Shown one piece after another: positions 25,064 to 37,421 of a stretch of 64,000 bases of DNA. A model generated the notes under the pieces. That model was not told the DNA's origin and made no database searches. It saw only the letters and a list, made by a program, of their open reading frames with translations. Position 1 is the first letter of the stretch, and the number at the start of each line of letters is the position of its first letter. This DNA is from Chrysomallon squamiferum (Eukaryota; Mollusca; Gastropoda; Neomphalida; Peltospiridae): NCBI GenBank assembly GCA_012295275.1, contig CM022673.1, positions 14,310,788-14,374,787 on the forward strand, read 5' to 3'. Made by a program: the position numbers and the translations under genes.

Positions 25064-25225
25064 TAAGTCAAACTCATCTGCGCAGTGCATTCACTCGTAA
25101 GTCAAACTCATCTGCGCAGTGCATTCACTCGTAAGTCAAACTCATCTGCGCAGTGCATTCACTCGTAAGAGAACTATTCTGCGCAGTGCATTCACTCGTA
25201 AGTCAAACTATTCTGCACAGTCTGC
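25064..25225. repeat. 34-bp minisatellite with a CTGCGCAG palindrome, about 4.5 copies
   Basis: The unit is AAGTCAAACTCATCTGCGCA followed by GTGCATTCACTCGT. The first three copies are essentially identical; the last two replace CTCAT with CTATT. Each copy holds the 8-base palindrome CTGCGCAG next to TGCAT. The neighbouring sequence to 25320 repeats a looser theme (GGCGAGCT, GCATAAGGCGAGC). Confidence 0.93.
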
Positions 25226-25239
25226 TGTGGCATTAGGCG

Positions 25240-25770
25240 AGCTCTCCTCCGTTGCAGCGTTCTGAGGCATGAGGAGAGTTCTTTATCGCCGAGCAGTGAA
25301 GCATAAGGCGAGCTATATCCGCTTGTCATTTTCTAGATTAGATTCAATCTTGTTCCCCCCGACTCATACTTCGCACGTTCTTAACTTTCTCCATCGACCT
25401 GCTCGCTAGATTCCCTGCGTTGAGACGTTGCCAGCAGTTTTTGATAATCATTTCCCTCTGGCCGAATTGCATGCACCACAAGTGATAATTTTTTCAAATT
25501 AGTCGGACGTTTTCAAAGCGAGTTTTACACAGAGGAAATCTCACAGAGTAAATGCGCCGCGAAGTGGAGCGTCCAGGGAACCCGCTAACACCGAAACTTA
25601 TGAATAATGGCTTGATTTGTCGTGTGGCCCAGTCCACGTCAGCACGTGACTCCTGGCCAGCGATCAAGACGTTAGCGGAGAAATGAGCTGCATGAAATTT
25701 TATTGCGTTTGACCGCGACGTCGCTGCTTTTATACTCATCACAGACTCAGTGATACGTTTATACACAGCG
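25240..25770. other. GC-richer complex island
   Basis: Roughly 500 bases with clearly higher GC and no simple repeats. The best frame, 90 codons on the minus strand (25494-25766), starts without context and shows no known domain. Either an unrecognised exon or a regulatory island is possible. Confidence 0.25.
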
Positions 25771-25789
25771 ATGATTACTTCTACGTTCT

Positions 25790-26140
25790 CTCTGTGTGTG
25801 TCTGTTTGTCTGTGTACGTACTGTGTGTGTGTGTTTGTATGTATGTATCTATGTACAGTGTGTGTGTGTTTAAGAATGTATGTATCTATGTGTATCTATG
25901 TATGTATGTAGGTATGTGTGTGTGTATATGTGCGTGTATGTATGTATGTGCGTGTGTGCATGCATATATGTTCAGTGTATGTGTATGTATGTGTGTGTGT
26001 GTATGTATATATGTATGTGTGTATGTGTGTATGTGTGTATGTATGTATGTATGTATGTGTATTTGTGTGCATATGTGTATGTACAGTGTGTGTGTTTGTA
26101 TGTATGTTGGTATGTATGCACGTGAATTAGTATTTGTGTT
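25790..26140. repeat. Degenerate (TGTATG)n array
   Basis: About 350 bases of TGTG, TATG and GTAT words. Frames on both strands are C/V/Y/M or H/T/I strings, so not coding. Confidence 0.93.
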
Positions 26141-26929
26141 CATACACTAATAAACTATCTGTTTCTATCCAGTCTTCTTATCTGTTTGTCTGTAGAACAA
26201 TTATGTAGGTGTCAGACAATGTCAGTTGTGTAAATGTCAATTTGGGTCCGTTATTGTGTCTGTACAACAATTAGTCTGATGTTAGTGTCAGCATAATTAG
26301 ATATGAATGTCTACTGGATTCCACACGTGTCGCTGTGTATATATACAGATAGTGAGGTACGTAACATAAGATAGCTAGCCGAGCAAATAATCGTTTTGAT
26401 GTTGAAGTTTTATGCCGAAATCCTCAATATTTTTGTCAAACTAATTGTCTGTTTGAATTCAAACAAATTTCTAACTCACTTTACAATTTGGTATTGCGAT
26501 AACACACACGTTTTAGTATTACAGTGTAGCTTCGGTGATACGTAGAGATATTCTAAAAGTATTTTACTTTCTTGTAAGCTGTTTTGTTTGTTTTTCACTG
26601 TTAAATCTTAATTCAAATAAAGCAATTATAGAATACAATTTTTGTTCTTCTAATTGCTTATTACAAATCTAAATGGATAAACAGATAGAAAGATAGACAG
26701 AAAAATGGTAATATAAACAAACAAACAAAAAAAAAAAAAAAGAATAAATAAAGGTGGTTCTCTTTTGTGCCTATGTGGGTGTGTATGTTATATTTTTCAA
26801 TTTATTATAATTTAGGCATATAGATGACAGGTAAATAGATGTCGATACAGATATACATAATATCTTTGTAGCTGACATAATTGAAACACACACTTTTTCG
26901 ACTGTTTTTTTTTTTTTTTTTATAAAAGT

Positions 26930-27660
26930 TACTAAAGACAAGAATTATGAAATTTACAGTTAACCTTCCAACGCTTCGCTTTTCTTCGTTTGTTAATTAA
27001 TAGCGGCTTGCAGTACAGAGAAGCGTGGAAGGTGTCAGTATAAACAGTGGAGAGTATTCGAGCTGTTTTGTTCCTGCTAGATAATGTCTTGTTAAACAGG
27101 GAGTGAAGGTTATATTGTGTTTTCAGCATTAATAATTAACTCAGAGTCGATAAAGCTAACATCGCAACAAGAAACGAGGCGCTCGATGATATACGTGTTT
27201 GACTGGTACTCGATCATCCGACAACAAGCAGCACAGGGGAAAAGGCAACAAGCGGTACGTCAAATAAAAGCACGGTTTTGAAATGTCCGAGGTCAGTTTT
27301 GTACGCGGCGTGGCGAAATCGATAGTAAATCAACTATTTTTTCATCATTGCTTCCTTCGTAGAATTTATCAAATGTCCCGTAGGGACGTACAGTTTTTTA
27401 ATTATTTTTTTTTTTTAAAGGCAATTTCTTCAGATTTCTGTCTCTGGCTGAGTCGAATTAAACCTTTCCTCGGCTGGTTAATTCCTGTGGTCACTGCAGG
27501 GCGATTGGCTTCATCAGTGATCGATTGACGGGGGTGATAAGGTGAAATCGCCAACTTGTTATTCTCTGTATGGCGCTTCCATTCGTCCGTCCGTCTATTG
27601 ATCCGCCGCTTATTTACCCAAGCTTCTGGAATCTCAATGAAGCACTTACATCTTTCCACT
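26930..27660. other. Complex non-coding island with PBC/Meis-like words
   Basis: Balanced sequence with few repeats. It includes ATCGATTGACGG (TALE/PBC-type core TGATTGAC variant, near 27520), GTGATAAGGTG (GATA-like) and ATCGATAG. Frames here reach about 85 codons but show no family signatures. Confidence 0.28.
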
Positions 27661-27889
27661 TTTCATTATAAAATATCAGCTGTCCATGAGTTTACATCTG
27701 TGAGTTCTTTTACGTTATATTTACATTTTATGTGTACAGCTTTTCAGTTTAATAAATAAATAAATAATATGTGTTTTCTTATTTAATAATGAAGTTTATT
27801 TGTTTGTTTTTTTCGTTCGTTTGTTTACTTGTGTGTGCAAAGTGTCAGACCTCAACAGATAAATAATTTCTTTTTGCTTTTGCACTCTT

Positions 27890-28240
27890 AGAATATGAGA
27901 ATAACAAAGATACATACGCGCAAACACAAGAATGCACACAATAACATGAATACATACATACATACACAGATACATACATACACACATACATCAATATAGA
28001 CATACAGACATAAATACACATATACATACACACGAATACACACATATAAGCATAGACACACCCACGCATACATATATACATACACACATATATATAGATA
28101 TATACATACATGCACATATACACAGATATACACACATAGATATACACATACATACATACATGTATATGGATACATATATATGTACATACACACATATTTA
28201 TACACACATATATTCTTACTTACATATACAAAATAAAAAT
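27890..28240. repeat. Degenerate (ACATAC)n array
   Basis: About 350 bases of CATACA/CACATA/TATACA words, the complement in kind of the array at 25790-26140. Confidence 0.93.
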
Positions 28241-28459
28241 TACAAGCATACAAAACATAATTCTGTTAGTGCAGAGACGTCAACAAGCTTGCTGACTAAA
28301 TTAGTGCTAAAAAAACCAAAAATCGAATTCAGTTTATGATTTTCAGAAAATTCATAGAGAAAGTGAAACATATTTAGTTATGTCATTCCAGTTTTAATAA
28401 TGCAAACGTGATCTGGGAAATATTAAATATTTAACAAAACATTTTCGTTTTTGGTGTTT

Positions 28460-28727
28460 TCCAGCAAATGGGAAAAAAAAGAAATAATAAAATTCTTGTG
28501 GGAATGAAACGAACTCGGCTGACTCGCCATGCATTAAATAAAACATTTTCATCCAGCGAACAGCACCAGCGTTTCATTTATGCGTTTTTTTGCGGTCATT
28601 TCCGGGACGCAACGACTCCAGTTAAAAAAGAAATTTTAATTTTTTTTTTTTTTTTTTTGTTCAGGGACTTAAAGAAAGGTGGGGGAGTGTAACTTGATTC
28701 CGAGTATCTTTTTATTTTAATATTACT

Positions 28728-28767
<40 letters not shown>

Positions 28768-29150
28768 TTATCTTTTTTTGTCATTCTTCTTTTTTTTGGT
28801 AGTATAAAAGTGGAAAGAAACTATCGCTGCTGAGTTTTCGGGTTAGAATAACACAGCAGAAATATCTAAAAACAAACAGAATTTTTGTTCATGCCTCGGT
28901 GGGTAAAGTAGAAATCAACGAGGACAAACGGTTACACAAACGTACGGGGCAGGAGGAGGAACGCGACCCTTACAGCCCTCCTCTTTAATCGGCGCCTCGT
29001 TTCCATGCACTAATTTCCCTTGTCGTGATTACGAAGGCGGCAGTCGGAGCGAGCAGGGTTGTAATTCAGTTATACTCAGATCGATTTCAGCCCCGCTTAC
29101 ATCATGTCAGTTAATGACACGCCTTGTGAAGAAATTAAACCCCCCCAAAA
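28460..29150. other. Complex non-coding island
   Basis: Apart from a poly-T/TTTA block at about 28640-28770, the sequence is balanced in composition, with TTTAATCGGC, GCACTAATTTCCC, CGTGATTACG and CAGTTAATGACA, which look like homeodomain-type words. No coding exon is visible. Confidence 0.28.
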
Positions 29151-29439
29151 AAAAAACATTTGAGAGAAATAGTAAAGAACGATAACTCATCTGTCAGAGA
29201 GCTCTTCGGTGCGTTCTCCAGAGGAGGTAATAAAATTGGGGAGTGTTAGTGGTGCTGGGAAACAAAGACGTTCAAACATCATCTCACTCAGACAATTACC
29301 CAGAGCTCTGGAGAGTTTACCACTCGTCTCCTGGTTACACTCGTAACCAAATTTCAGCTTTTGTTATTTGTCTGGGTTACGCAGTGTGCCATCTTATTCA
29401 AAGTCCTATTAACCTTAGGAGAGGTTAAATCGAAGTTTG

Positions 29440-29790
29440 CATCTGTATTCTGGTAACCTCAGTGACATCACTAAGGATATATCGTGACTTACAATTAACA
29501 TCAGTGACGTTGCGTAGGATATATTGTGACTTACAAATGTAGGACTTTTAAACTCAGTGACGTCGCGAAGGATAAATTTTGACTTACACAGTAGTATTTT
29601 TAACCTTAGTGACGTCACGTAGGATATACTGTGACTTACAATCGTCGCACTTTTATACTCAGTCACGTTGTGTCGGATTTATCGTAATTGAAAACTGTAA
29701 TCGTTTAACCTTAGTGACGTCATACAGGCGATTACGAATCAAGTCTTACAACTATATTAATTTTAATCTCAGTAATGTCAAGACAGATGT
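29440..29790. repeat. Second CRE-bearing degenerate repeat, ~60-bp unit
   Basis: Units read roughly AACCTTAGTGACGTCA, GTAGGATATA, CTGTGACTTACAA, then a variable TTTT stretch, with about five or six copies. TGACGTCA is perfect at 29610 and 29715; others are TGACATCA, TGACGTTG and TGACGTCG. Its unit differs from the 11-kb array, so the two are not simple copies of one another. Confidence 0.8.
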
Positions 29791-30739
29791 AATTTTCGGA
29801 TTGCAGTAGTTTTATTCTTAAGCTCAGTAACGATGTTTTTCAGCTCAAATGAGCTTTGCTTTTGAAATCTAATCTCAGAAGAATGGAATAGCGAGGCGGG
29901 GTGATAGAGAGAAAGGGGGAGAAACAAAAAAAAAGAACATATCCTTAAATTAGTGAATATAATTACGTGTAAAAGAGAACCGTAGAAACTCCAAGATTTT
30001 GAAATTCGAATACATTTAAACTATGTAATTTGAAATACACTAAATAGATCACTTTGAATAAATGAACTGTTAAAACAAGTTCTTTTTTACGTTTGACTTT
30101 GTGGTGTTTCAAGGACAAATCAGTCTCCTCTTTTTAGATATTTTGCGGCTCTTCCCGTTGATTATAGCGTCAGTGTATGAAGTGATAGACTCGCTACGCG
30201 TTGTGTAATTAGTGCAATATATTGATTCTTTTTTTTTATTATTAACTTTCACACATTTATCTCTGCTTTGAATTATATCTGTCTATTGATTTTTTTTTCA
30301 CATATGCGAATTCTGAACCTTTCTGTACTTTGTGATTAACAGTTTAAATATAAATAAACAACAATTGTTTAATAAATACTGTTTATTCCTTTTTCAGTGA
30401 AGATTTCCCCCATTAATAACTGAGATATAATAAAATATTTGTTAATTAATAACGAAATTTAATACTTATGTTCTAACCATTTATTTCATATTTCAGTTTA
30501 CGGTTCAAATATTTAACTTTTATTTAATACGTTCATATAATAATGATTATGAATTTATTTAATATTGTGCAACGTAACATACTAAATTATTTACATAAGA
30601 GGATATTGTCATCTAACTTAATTAGGTAATATTTAGGTAATCTTATTTGTTTTTAATCCTTATTAAATTTAATCCGATAACAATTTATCATTTATCATCC
30701 TTCCCAGGCAAAATTAAACTGTAGTTATTTAATATATAA

Positions 30740-30905
30740 ATACATTGCTGTCTGCAGTTAGATACTGGTTAGAGGAATCAATCTTCAGTCACTGAACGAA
30801 CGCACTATTTAAGTCAGAACGCAATATGACGCTTTCAGCGCCTGACAAAGACCTTCAACAAATCCGATTTCCGGAAATCCTCGCCGTAAGGAGGATTATC
30901 AATAT
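30740..30905. other. Short complex island
   Basis: About 165 bases of GC-richer sequence within a highly AT-rich stretch, containing TTTCCGGAAAT and AGGAATCAATC. It could be a small conserved element; nothing more can be said from one sequence. Confidence 0.22.
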
Positions 30906-31089
30906 TTTGAATTCTGAACATAAAAAGTATTAGACGTTTTTGAAAAATATATAGCGAAAAAAGGTAAAAAAAAAAAAAAAAAAAAAACCCACAAACAAAA
31001 CAAATGGATCTTGATTACAACCAGAGACTTTTATATGACTGAGAAAACGAGAGAAAAAAAAAATGTCATTGATGGTTGAAGTCCAAATC

Positions 31090-31345
31090 CATTGACCCTC
31101 TCTGAATTCTCGCCTGATATCATATAATGTCAGTATGTCGTGGGTCTGTCTGTTTGAAAGTAAATGTATGTTTGGTGTAATGAAGTCGTTAGCGCGAAAT
31201 GGTGATGTGACATCACATGTAATTAGATGGTCTATGAGGACTGCTCGCGGCTGTCAGCGCGCAACAACGTGGTCAGCGTATGGCGATTTTTATCACGAGC
31301 ATTTATCAACGTGTTCAACTCATACTAAGTTGTTCTCGCGTCGTA
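31090..31345. other. Complex island ending at an (AAT)n run
   Basis: About 250 bases with ATGTAATTAGATGG, GGCTGTCAGCGCGC and TTTTATCACGAG. An 82-codon plus frame covers part of it but runs into the AAT repeat and has no motif. Confidence 0.25.
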
Positions 31346-32846
31346 GTGATAATAATATTAATAATAATAATAATAATAAATAATAATAATAATAAAAAAT
31401 ATCACTTTATAAAAAGACTAGATGAAGATTACCAAAAAAAAAAAAAAAAAAAAAATTATCTTTATGAAACAGATCATCAAATCAATCATAAACATTTTTT
31501 TTTTTTTTTTTTTTTTTTTTGTTTTGTTTTTTGAATGAAGAACACAGCAATTTTCTTCTATAAACTGCTTGCAACAAATAACATATTTGTGACACACAAT
31601 ATTCTGTGACTGTGCTTAAACACTATTATTAACACACATATTAAAGAGAATATTTGAATATATATATCCTGTGGCTCAAACAGTTCACATTTACAGTATC
31701 TGACCACAGACAATGTGTATATAAAATACAAAAGTCTGTAGTGTATTGATTTATCATCTGTATTGTATTTGCTTTGGTTACCGAAAGTAACATATTCCCG
31801 AACTCCAGTCAACAAACGAAAAGAATAATTTAAAATATGCTGTGTAATATGATATCTACAAACAATTAAAATCCATTCCAGTTATTGTTAAACGAATATT
31901 GATTAGTAAATTCAGTGTGATAGAAATATTCTGCTGCAGTTGTAAATAAATATTTTATTTTTATGTTTCAGTCTGTCTGTGGCTAACTGACCTATTTTCG
32001 TGAAGCAGCTGTTTCCGGTTGTCACCTGGCTAACTGTCACCGACAGCAGGTCGTTGCTGACATCTGTACGAGCATGTTGACGTTGTTTCCTAGACACCTC
32101 CACGATCTTCTCAACAAATTATTTATTTATTTGTTTATCTATTTAACACTGTGTATTTTAATAATGTGTTTAGTTACATAGTTCACACAGAAAATACAGA
32201 ACACACTAAGTATGACTTACACTGGTAAATAAACTGTTAACGTAAAACTGTGTTAACTGTCTTTTGCACGCAGTGAACTATTTGTTACGTTCGTGAATTG
32301 TCTCGAAGGTTCAACCACGCCTGTCGTGCATGCTACACGATGCACTGTGTGACTGAACATCTGTGTTTTATTACATAAATTAAAATCAATAATTACCGTA
32401 CGGTTTACATTTCGTTTATGACGTGGTCATGTGGTTAGAAAACACGTGACGAACACTGTTTCCTTCCTAATCGTTGCTTCCTTTCGGCTTTTTTCTCGTT
32501 CCAACCACTATGCGGCTTTGCTGGTTTATTAAAGTTACCTGCTTTGCTGCTGTCAAGAAGCTGAATATAAAATATCTTACTTCTAATAGAAAACAACGTC
32601 TGTGGAGTCTTAGCATTGAATTTCCTCTTTCATATAATCAGAATAAAAATAACATATTGATGTTTGTCGTCTAGTAATCGTGATTAGAGGAATATTCATC
32701 CCTTTAAAACACAATAATTGTTGATACTGTCTTCATATTCCTGACAAAAACTGTCGTGTCAATAGATAACAGTAAATTTGTTCAAATAGATCATTATTTT
32801 ACCCTATATATCTATATTTATGTCTATCTAACAATTTTTCTATCTA

Positions 32847-32847
<1 letters not shown>

Positions 32848-32877
<30 letters not shown>
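32848..32877. repeat. (AT)n microsatellite
   Basis: An AT run of about 30 bases; TAAA-type simple sequence and A-rich tracts follow to about 33110. Confidence 0.9.
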
Positions 32878-32884
<7 letters not shown>

Positions 32885-34141
32885 ATGTCCATTTGAAACC
32901 TTTACAAGAATTATTATCAGTGACAAATAAATAAATAAGTAAGTAAATAAATAAATTAATTAAATAACAAATAAGTAAATAAATAAATAAAACAAACAAA
33001 CAATAATAAAAAAAAAAAAAAATTATAAATATTCACAGAACGAAATAAGAAAACATTAAAAAGAAAAAGAAAAAAAAGAAAAGAAAAGAAAAAAGAAGAA
33101 GAAAAAAATTATCCCGTATTCAGGCCATAAAGTTTTCTCTTCTATAAAATTACTGGAAATAGAATTTCTAAAAAAGATTCTTAATTTAAAACAAATGACG
33201 AAGATAAAAACATGCCCACACAGTAATTAAATAACGAAAAAAAAAAAATTAAATGAAAAGTTCAAATAATCATCATAAAACATTAATTCATTATTTCCTA
33301 TGAAACAGTTGATATAATGGCTTTCTCAAATATATTAAAATCAAACTGAATGTTAGTCTGATTCTCCGTAAACGTTTTGATAATTATAACTTGATATAAG
33401 CTTCAGATATTATTTATTTATTATTATTTTTTTAAGATTATTATTATTATTATTATTATTATTGTTATTACTATTATTAGTATTATTTTTCCTTTCTCTC
33501 TTTTTTTTATTCATTCTTTTAATTAATTTCGTTTCAGCCGTAATGTATATTCAACAATAATTGTGTCTTCGCTTTCTGCAACCAGGTCTTCCTGATAATA
33601 AAAATATTATTTTTCAAAAACCATCAGTTTTCTTGACTGTATTAGAGACTCGAGTAAAGACATTTGATATTCAGTCGTTTTTATCTTTACAATATCTTTT
33701 TCTCTTAGTTTTCGTTCGACAAACAGCTTCTGTTACTGTTTATTGAGTAACAACATTAAAAAACAAAAAAAAGTGGATTTACTTGTTTTTTCTTTCAGCT
33801 CGTTAAAAACTATGTAAATTGCGTAGAAAATAACACGCGAAGAAAATCGAAAGATACGTTCTAAAAAATAAAAAACAAAATAAAATACTTCTAATGTTAC
33901 TGAAATGAATTCTGTACTGTGTATATGCGAATATACTACACACACACACACACACACAACACACACAAACACACATATCTATATATGTCAGTCTGTCTAT
34001 CTGTATATCTGTCTGTTCGTCTGCTTGCATCTCTGTCTATTTATGAGTATACGCCCGTGTAATTATATTTATGTATGGATATTCATCTGTTTATCTATCT
34101 GTCTATATTTCCATCCATCCATCCATCCATCTATCCGTTCA

Positions 34142-34143
<2 letters not shown>

Positions 34144-34231
<88 letters not shown>
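34144..34231. repeat. (CT)n microsatellite
   Basis: A pure CT run of 88 bases, preceded by CCAT tetranucleotides (34111-34130). Confidence 0.97.
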
Positions 34232-34233
<2 letters not shown>

Positions 34234-34234
34234 C

Positions 34235-34670
34235 CTCGTCTCTAAGCCGCTTCAGAAATTTAGCTCGGTAATAGGATGCCTCGCTCCATATGGAATTGCA
34301 TTTAGCAAATCGGTCTGAAGCCGTGTAAAAAATCAATAGAATAGTGACATCTATTTAACCAGTGTGACAGTTTATGAGCACCGCACTAACAAACCGAGTG
34401 ATAAAACCAGTTAATTTAATCAGAACCAGTGAAATGATATCGCTGGATGAAATAGTCTTTCTGCACACGACGGAGCGAAAAGGTTATTTTAATAAGCAAT
34501 CAAAGCCTTAATTTAATATCAACAGTTTGAAGTCGTGTCTCACTGGCACAGGTACTTTAGAAGCGGACTGGAGGAGCTGATCTGTTGATTCACCCTGATA
34601 TAACCAGTGCACCGCAGTTACTACATCAAAGTGTGCGTTAACTGCTTCCATGTTTTCCACGTGGCCCTAT
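34235..34670. other. Complex non-coding island
   Basis: About 430 bases without repeats, including CTCCATATGGAATTGCATTT, a POU/octamer-like TTGCATTTAGCAAAT neighbourhood, and CAATCAAAGCC. It contains recurring AACCAGT words (AACCAGTGTG, AACCAGTTAA, AACCAGTGAA, AACCAGTGCA), which may be a weak ancient repeat. Confidence 0.28.
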
Positions 34671-34797
34671 AAAATACTTATTATTAATATTACTGGTTGC
34701 ACACATGGTTCCCCTCTCCTACTTTCATTATTAAAACATCTGCTTGACCATAATATATATATGTGTGTGAGTGTGTGCGCGTGAGTGTCTGTGAGTC

Positions 34798-34828
<31 letters not shown>

Positions 34829-35472
34829 TTTTTCATTTAGCACTGTATTCACTTTGTGAAAATATAAATCAAAAACAAAAACACAATGAGACATGGGAAG
34901 AGTGTTAAAATTTAATAAACTGGAAAATTAACTTCATCTGAAGAATTCGTCGTGAAAAAAAAAAAATTGAAAACTTGAACAGTTGTGAAATATTGAAATG
35001 CATTTAAACAGCAAACCACCTCGTTAATATATGTAAAGTACTTAAGAAACAAAACACCCTGCAAATGTACGTAAAAATCATTCAAAGAGCAAATCATCTC
35101 GCCCAAATATATATGTAAAATATTTAAACACGAAATACACCAGCAATATATAAATAACGAAATACACCTGAAATACATATAAAATATTTTAAATAACAGA
35201 AAGTAAAATGGATTGTTAAAATATCTAAACAGTTCAGAAGGATAAACACTTTGGAATCAATAACGATATGTAAATGTGAATGAATTATGAATGCCAAATT
35301 TAATGTATGATGAAGAATATATGAAAAATAAAATAAGTAATTAATCAAAACTAAATGAAAAAAATATATATATTAGTGTAGACTTTTATATTATAGAAAG
35401 AATGAAAATCTGAAAACAACAACAACAACAACATACAATAAATAAATAAATAAATAGGAAAAATATAGTTTA

Positions 35473-35550
35473 AAAAAAGGATAAAAGCTCATAAATTTAA
35501 TCTACATTATGTCCATGATTTCATATTACAGTTTACCATAGTATTCAAAC
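35473..35550 (+). repeat. Dispersed ~78-bp repeat, copy 1
   Basis: The shared core TGTCCATGATTTCATATTAC is followed by AGTTTACCATAGTATTC. A second, closely similar copy lies 7.9 kb away at 43340-43415 in the same orientation, including the AAAAAAAGGAT...CTCAT lead-in. Confidence 0.8.
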
Positions 35551-35969
35551 CAGCTTAATGATAGGTATTAGAAATGAATTAAAGACATGAATAAATAATG
35601 CTTTGGAAGTATTTCAAGTAAATAAATAACAAAATGAAAATGAGTCAGAAACAGGAGAAAATGTACACTGAAAGTGCGTATACTTATAACAGAAGAATAG
35701 TACTTTAAACGTATATGATTAACGAAAGTAAACTTCAGGTACATCAACAATAATATGAATGACTTTTTTCTCTTTTTTTTTTTTTTTTAAATTTTAGAAT
35801 GATTAAATAACGTACTGAAGTAAATTTAGAATATGCAAACAAAAAAATTAATACTGAATTAAAATTTCTTTTATGAATATTGTATTAATATTTTCGTGAT
35901 GTTATTTAAATAAAAGCACAAACGAATGAACAAACGAACGAATGAATGAACCGAATGTAGAATGAATGA

Positions 35970-35994
35970 ATGAATAATAATAATAATAATGATA

Positions 35995-36079
<85 letters not shown>

Positions 36080-36092
36080 AATAATAATAATC
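35970..36092. repeat. (AAT)n-(GAT)n compound microsatellite
   Basis: GAAT units, then AAT triplets, then about 45 bases of GAT triplets, then AAT again. Confidence 0.95.
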
Positions 36093-36479
36093 TAAGAACT
36101 GGTGTTATTTACAAAAGGTTAGAAAGAATACACACATAAAGACAACACACAAAACAAGAATATTTCAAACAAAACATTATATCAAAATGTTGAAAGAAAA
36201 TCACACAAACCAATACGTCACTAAGGCAACCATTCTTTGTCCAGAATTCGCTGTTACATTCCATCAATATATAAAAAAAAATGACCACCATTATTTGCCT
36301 GGCAAACAAACTAAGGTACTTCCGGTACGAAGTCACGTTATCTACGTAGCTTTTCCTGTCTAAATATTACTTCCGGTGCTTAATACTTAGCTACTTCTGC
36401 AAGCGGAAATGACGTTGTTAGCACTAATTGATATGAAGAATGTTGTAATAACACTGACAGCTCCGTGATGTGACGTGAG

Positions 36480-36560
36480 GTGTAACATTTTTTGTAACAT
36501 ATGTAACTGTTGTTGTAACATGCTGATTAATCCTTTGGTGTAACATGTTGTGCAACTTTG
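36480..36560. repeat. Degenerate TGTAACAT repeat
   Basis: TGTAACATTT, TGTAACATAT, TGTAACATGC and TGTAACATGT recur at about 15-40-base intervals. Confidence 0.5.
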
Positions 36561-36849
36561 TGAAACCAAAGGTAAAGCTTGTTTCTCTTCTACAAAACAT
36601 GTCTGCGATCATTGTCCCAAAATAGCTGAATAATTTCTACTATTGAACCAATATTCGAGATAAATCACTAGCAATTTATTTTAATATTCGTGTTAATCAC
36701 TAATCAGCTGGTGATTTACATTAGTTTGATTTCACAAATAATATCCAATTACTAATCTTCGTGTAAGATGGTAATCCGTGTTACTGGTCCTTTTTCAAAG
36801 CTGGGATGTAACAACTGTTCGTAAATAGGTGTGATCACAGAGTGATGTG

Positions 36850-37040
36850 CTGTTTGTAATACTGTTAACCAATCACTAATCAGTTTAGTAACCACGAAGT
36901 GGTATAGTGCGTGTAATACTAGTATCCAGTCACTATTCAGTTTAGTAATCACTCATTAATGTAGTGTTTGTAATACTAGTATATGCAATCACTATTCGGT
37001 TTAGTAGTGGCATAGTACGTGTAATACTAGAATTCGCTCG
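36850..37040. repeat. ~68-bp degenerate tandem repeat, about 3 copies
   Basis: Units share AATCACTATTCAGTTTAGTA, GTGGTATAGTGCGTGTAATA and CTAGTAT. A more diverged copy may extend left to about 36650. It ends just before the small membrane-protein ORF (read from the minus strand, just downstream of it). Confidence 0.75.
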
Positions 37041-37082
37041 ATGAAGTGTACTGAAAGAGCTGGGTAGAAGAAGGTTCAACAC

Positions 37083-37421
37083 TCACACATAAAACTCCTG
37101 CTCTTTCCTCACTTTGAGTTTAATGGCGTCAGCAGGAAGAAGGTTTTCCAGCGTCTCTGTGGAATCAACGAGTCTCTTCTCGTCGTCCATGCGTCTGTTC
37201 CTCGACAGACGCGCCAAAGGGTTCGACTTGCTCCGGCACTGCACGAAGATGTACACGAGACACACGATGATGACGACGCCGCCGATGACGAGGATGATGG
37301 ACAGTTTGATTTCCGACAGAAGGTGTTTGTTTCTGATCAACAGATGGTGAAAGCGGGTAGCACCCGACAACACGTTCTGTGTTGCTTTCATGTCGTCGTC
37401 CATTTCGTTCGATGAATACAT
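37083..37421 (-). CDS. Small single-pass membrane protein, unknown function
   Basis: A 112-residue frame with ordinary codon composition, unlike the repeat-driven frames around it. Residues ~1-37 are hydrophilic (MDDDMKATQ..., LLIRNKHLLSEI). A strong transmembrane helix follows at about 40-62 (LSIILVIGGVVIIVCLVYIF), then QCRSK and a basic, positively charged tail with RLSRNRR, so the tail is probably cytoplasmic. No signal peptide. I do not recognise the family; SNARE-like tail-anchored proteins were considered, but the 50-residue tail after the helix does not fit. The frame may be one exon of a longer gene: TGT|GTGAGT overlaps the stop codon, and splice-like AG and GT signals occur just upstream of the ATG. 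Confidence is moderate because only composition and the helix support it. Confidence 0.5.
   Translation of the reverse strand: MYSSNEMDDDMKATQNVLSGATRFHHLLIRNKHLLSEIKLSIILVIGGVVIIVCLVYIFVQCRSKSNPLARLSRNRRMDDEKRLVDSTETLENLLPADAIKLKVRKEQEFYV

Larger units (their letters stand above)
15598..37082. other. Gene-poor 21-kb interval
   Basis: No protein-coding gene can be supported. It is a patchwork of microsatellites, several short minisatellites (listed separately) and islands of complex, non-repetitive sequence that carry homeobox-like and other binding-site words but no open reading frames that look like protein. The 15.8-16.1 kb stretch has a 95-codon minus frame without recognisable motifs. 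This organisation would fit a regulatory landscape between genes, but only cross-species comparison could show that. Confidence 0.55.

Noticed and set aside
25494-25766. A 90-codon minus-strand frame in a GC-richer island
   Set aside because: The composition is plausible but no motif, splice context or neighbour supports it; kept only as part of a complex island.
25790-28240. Cysteine/valine/tyrosine and histidine/threonine frames near 25.9 and 28.0 kb
   Set aside because: They translate TG/TATG and ACATA simple sequence on both strands; not protein-like.
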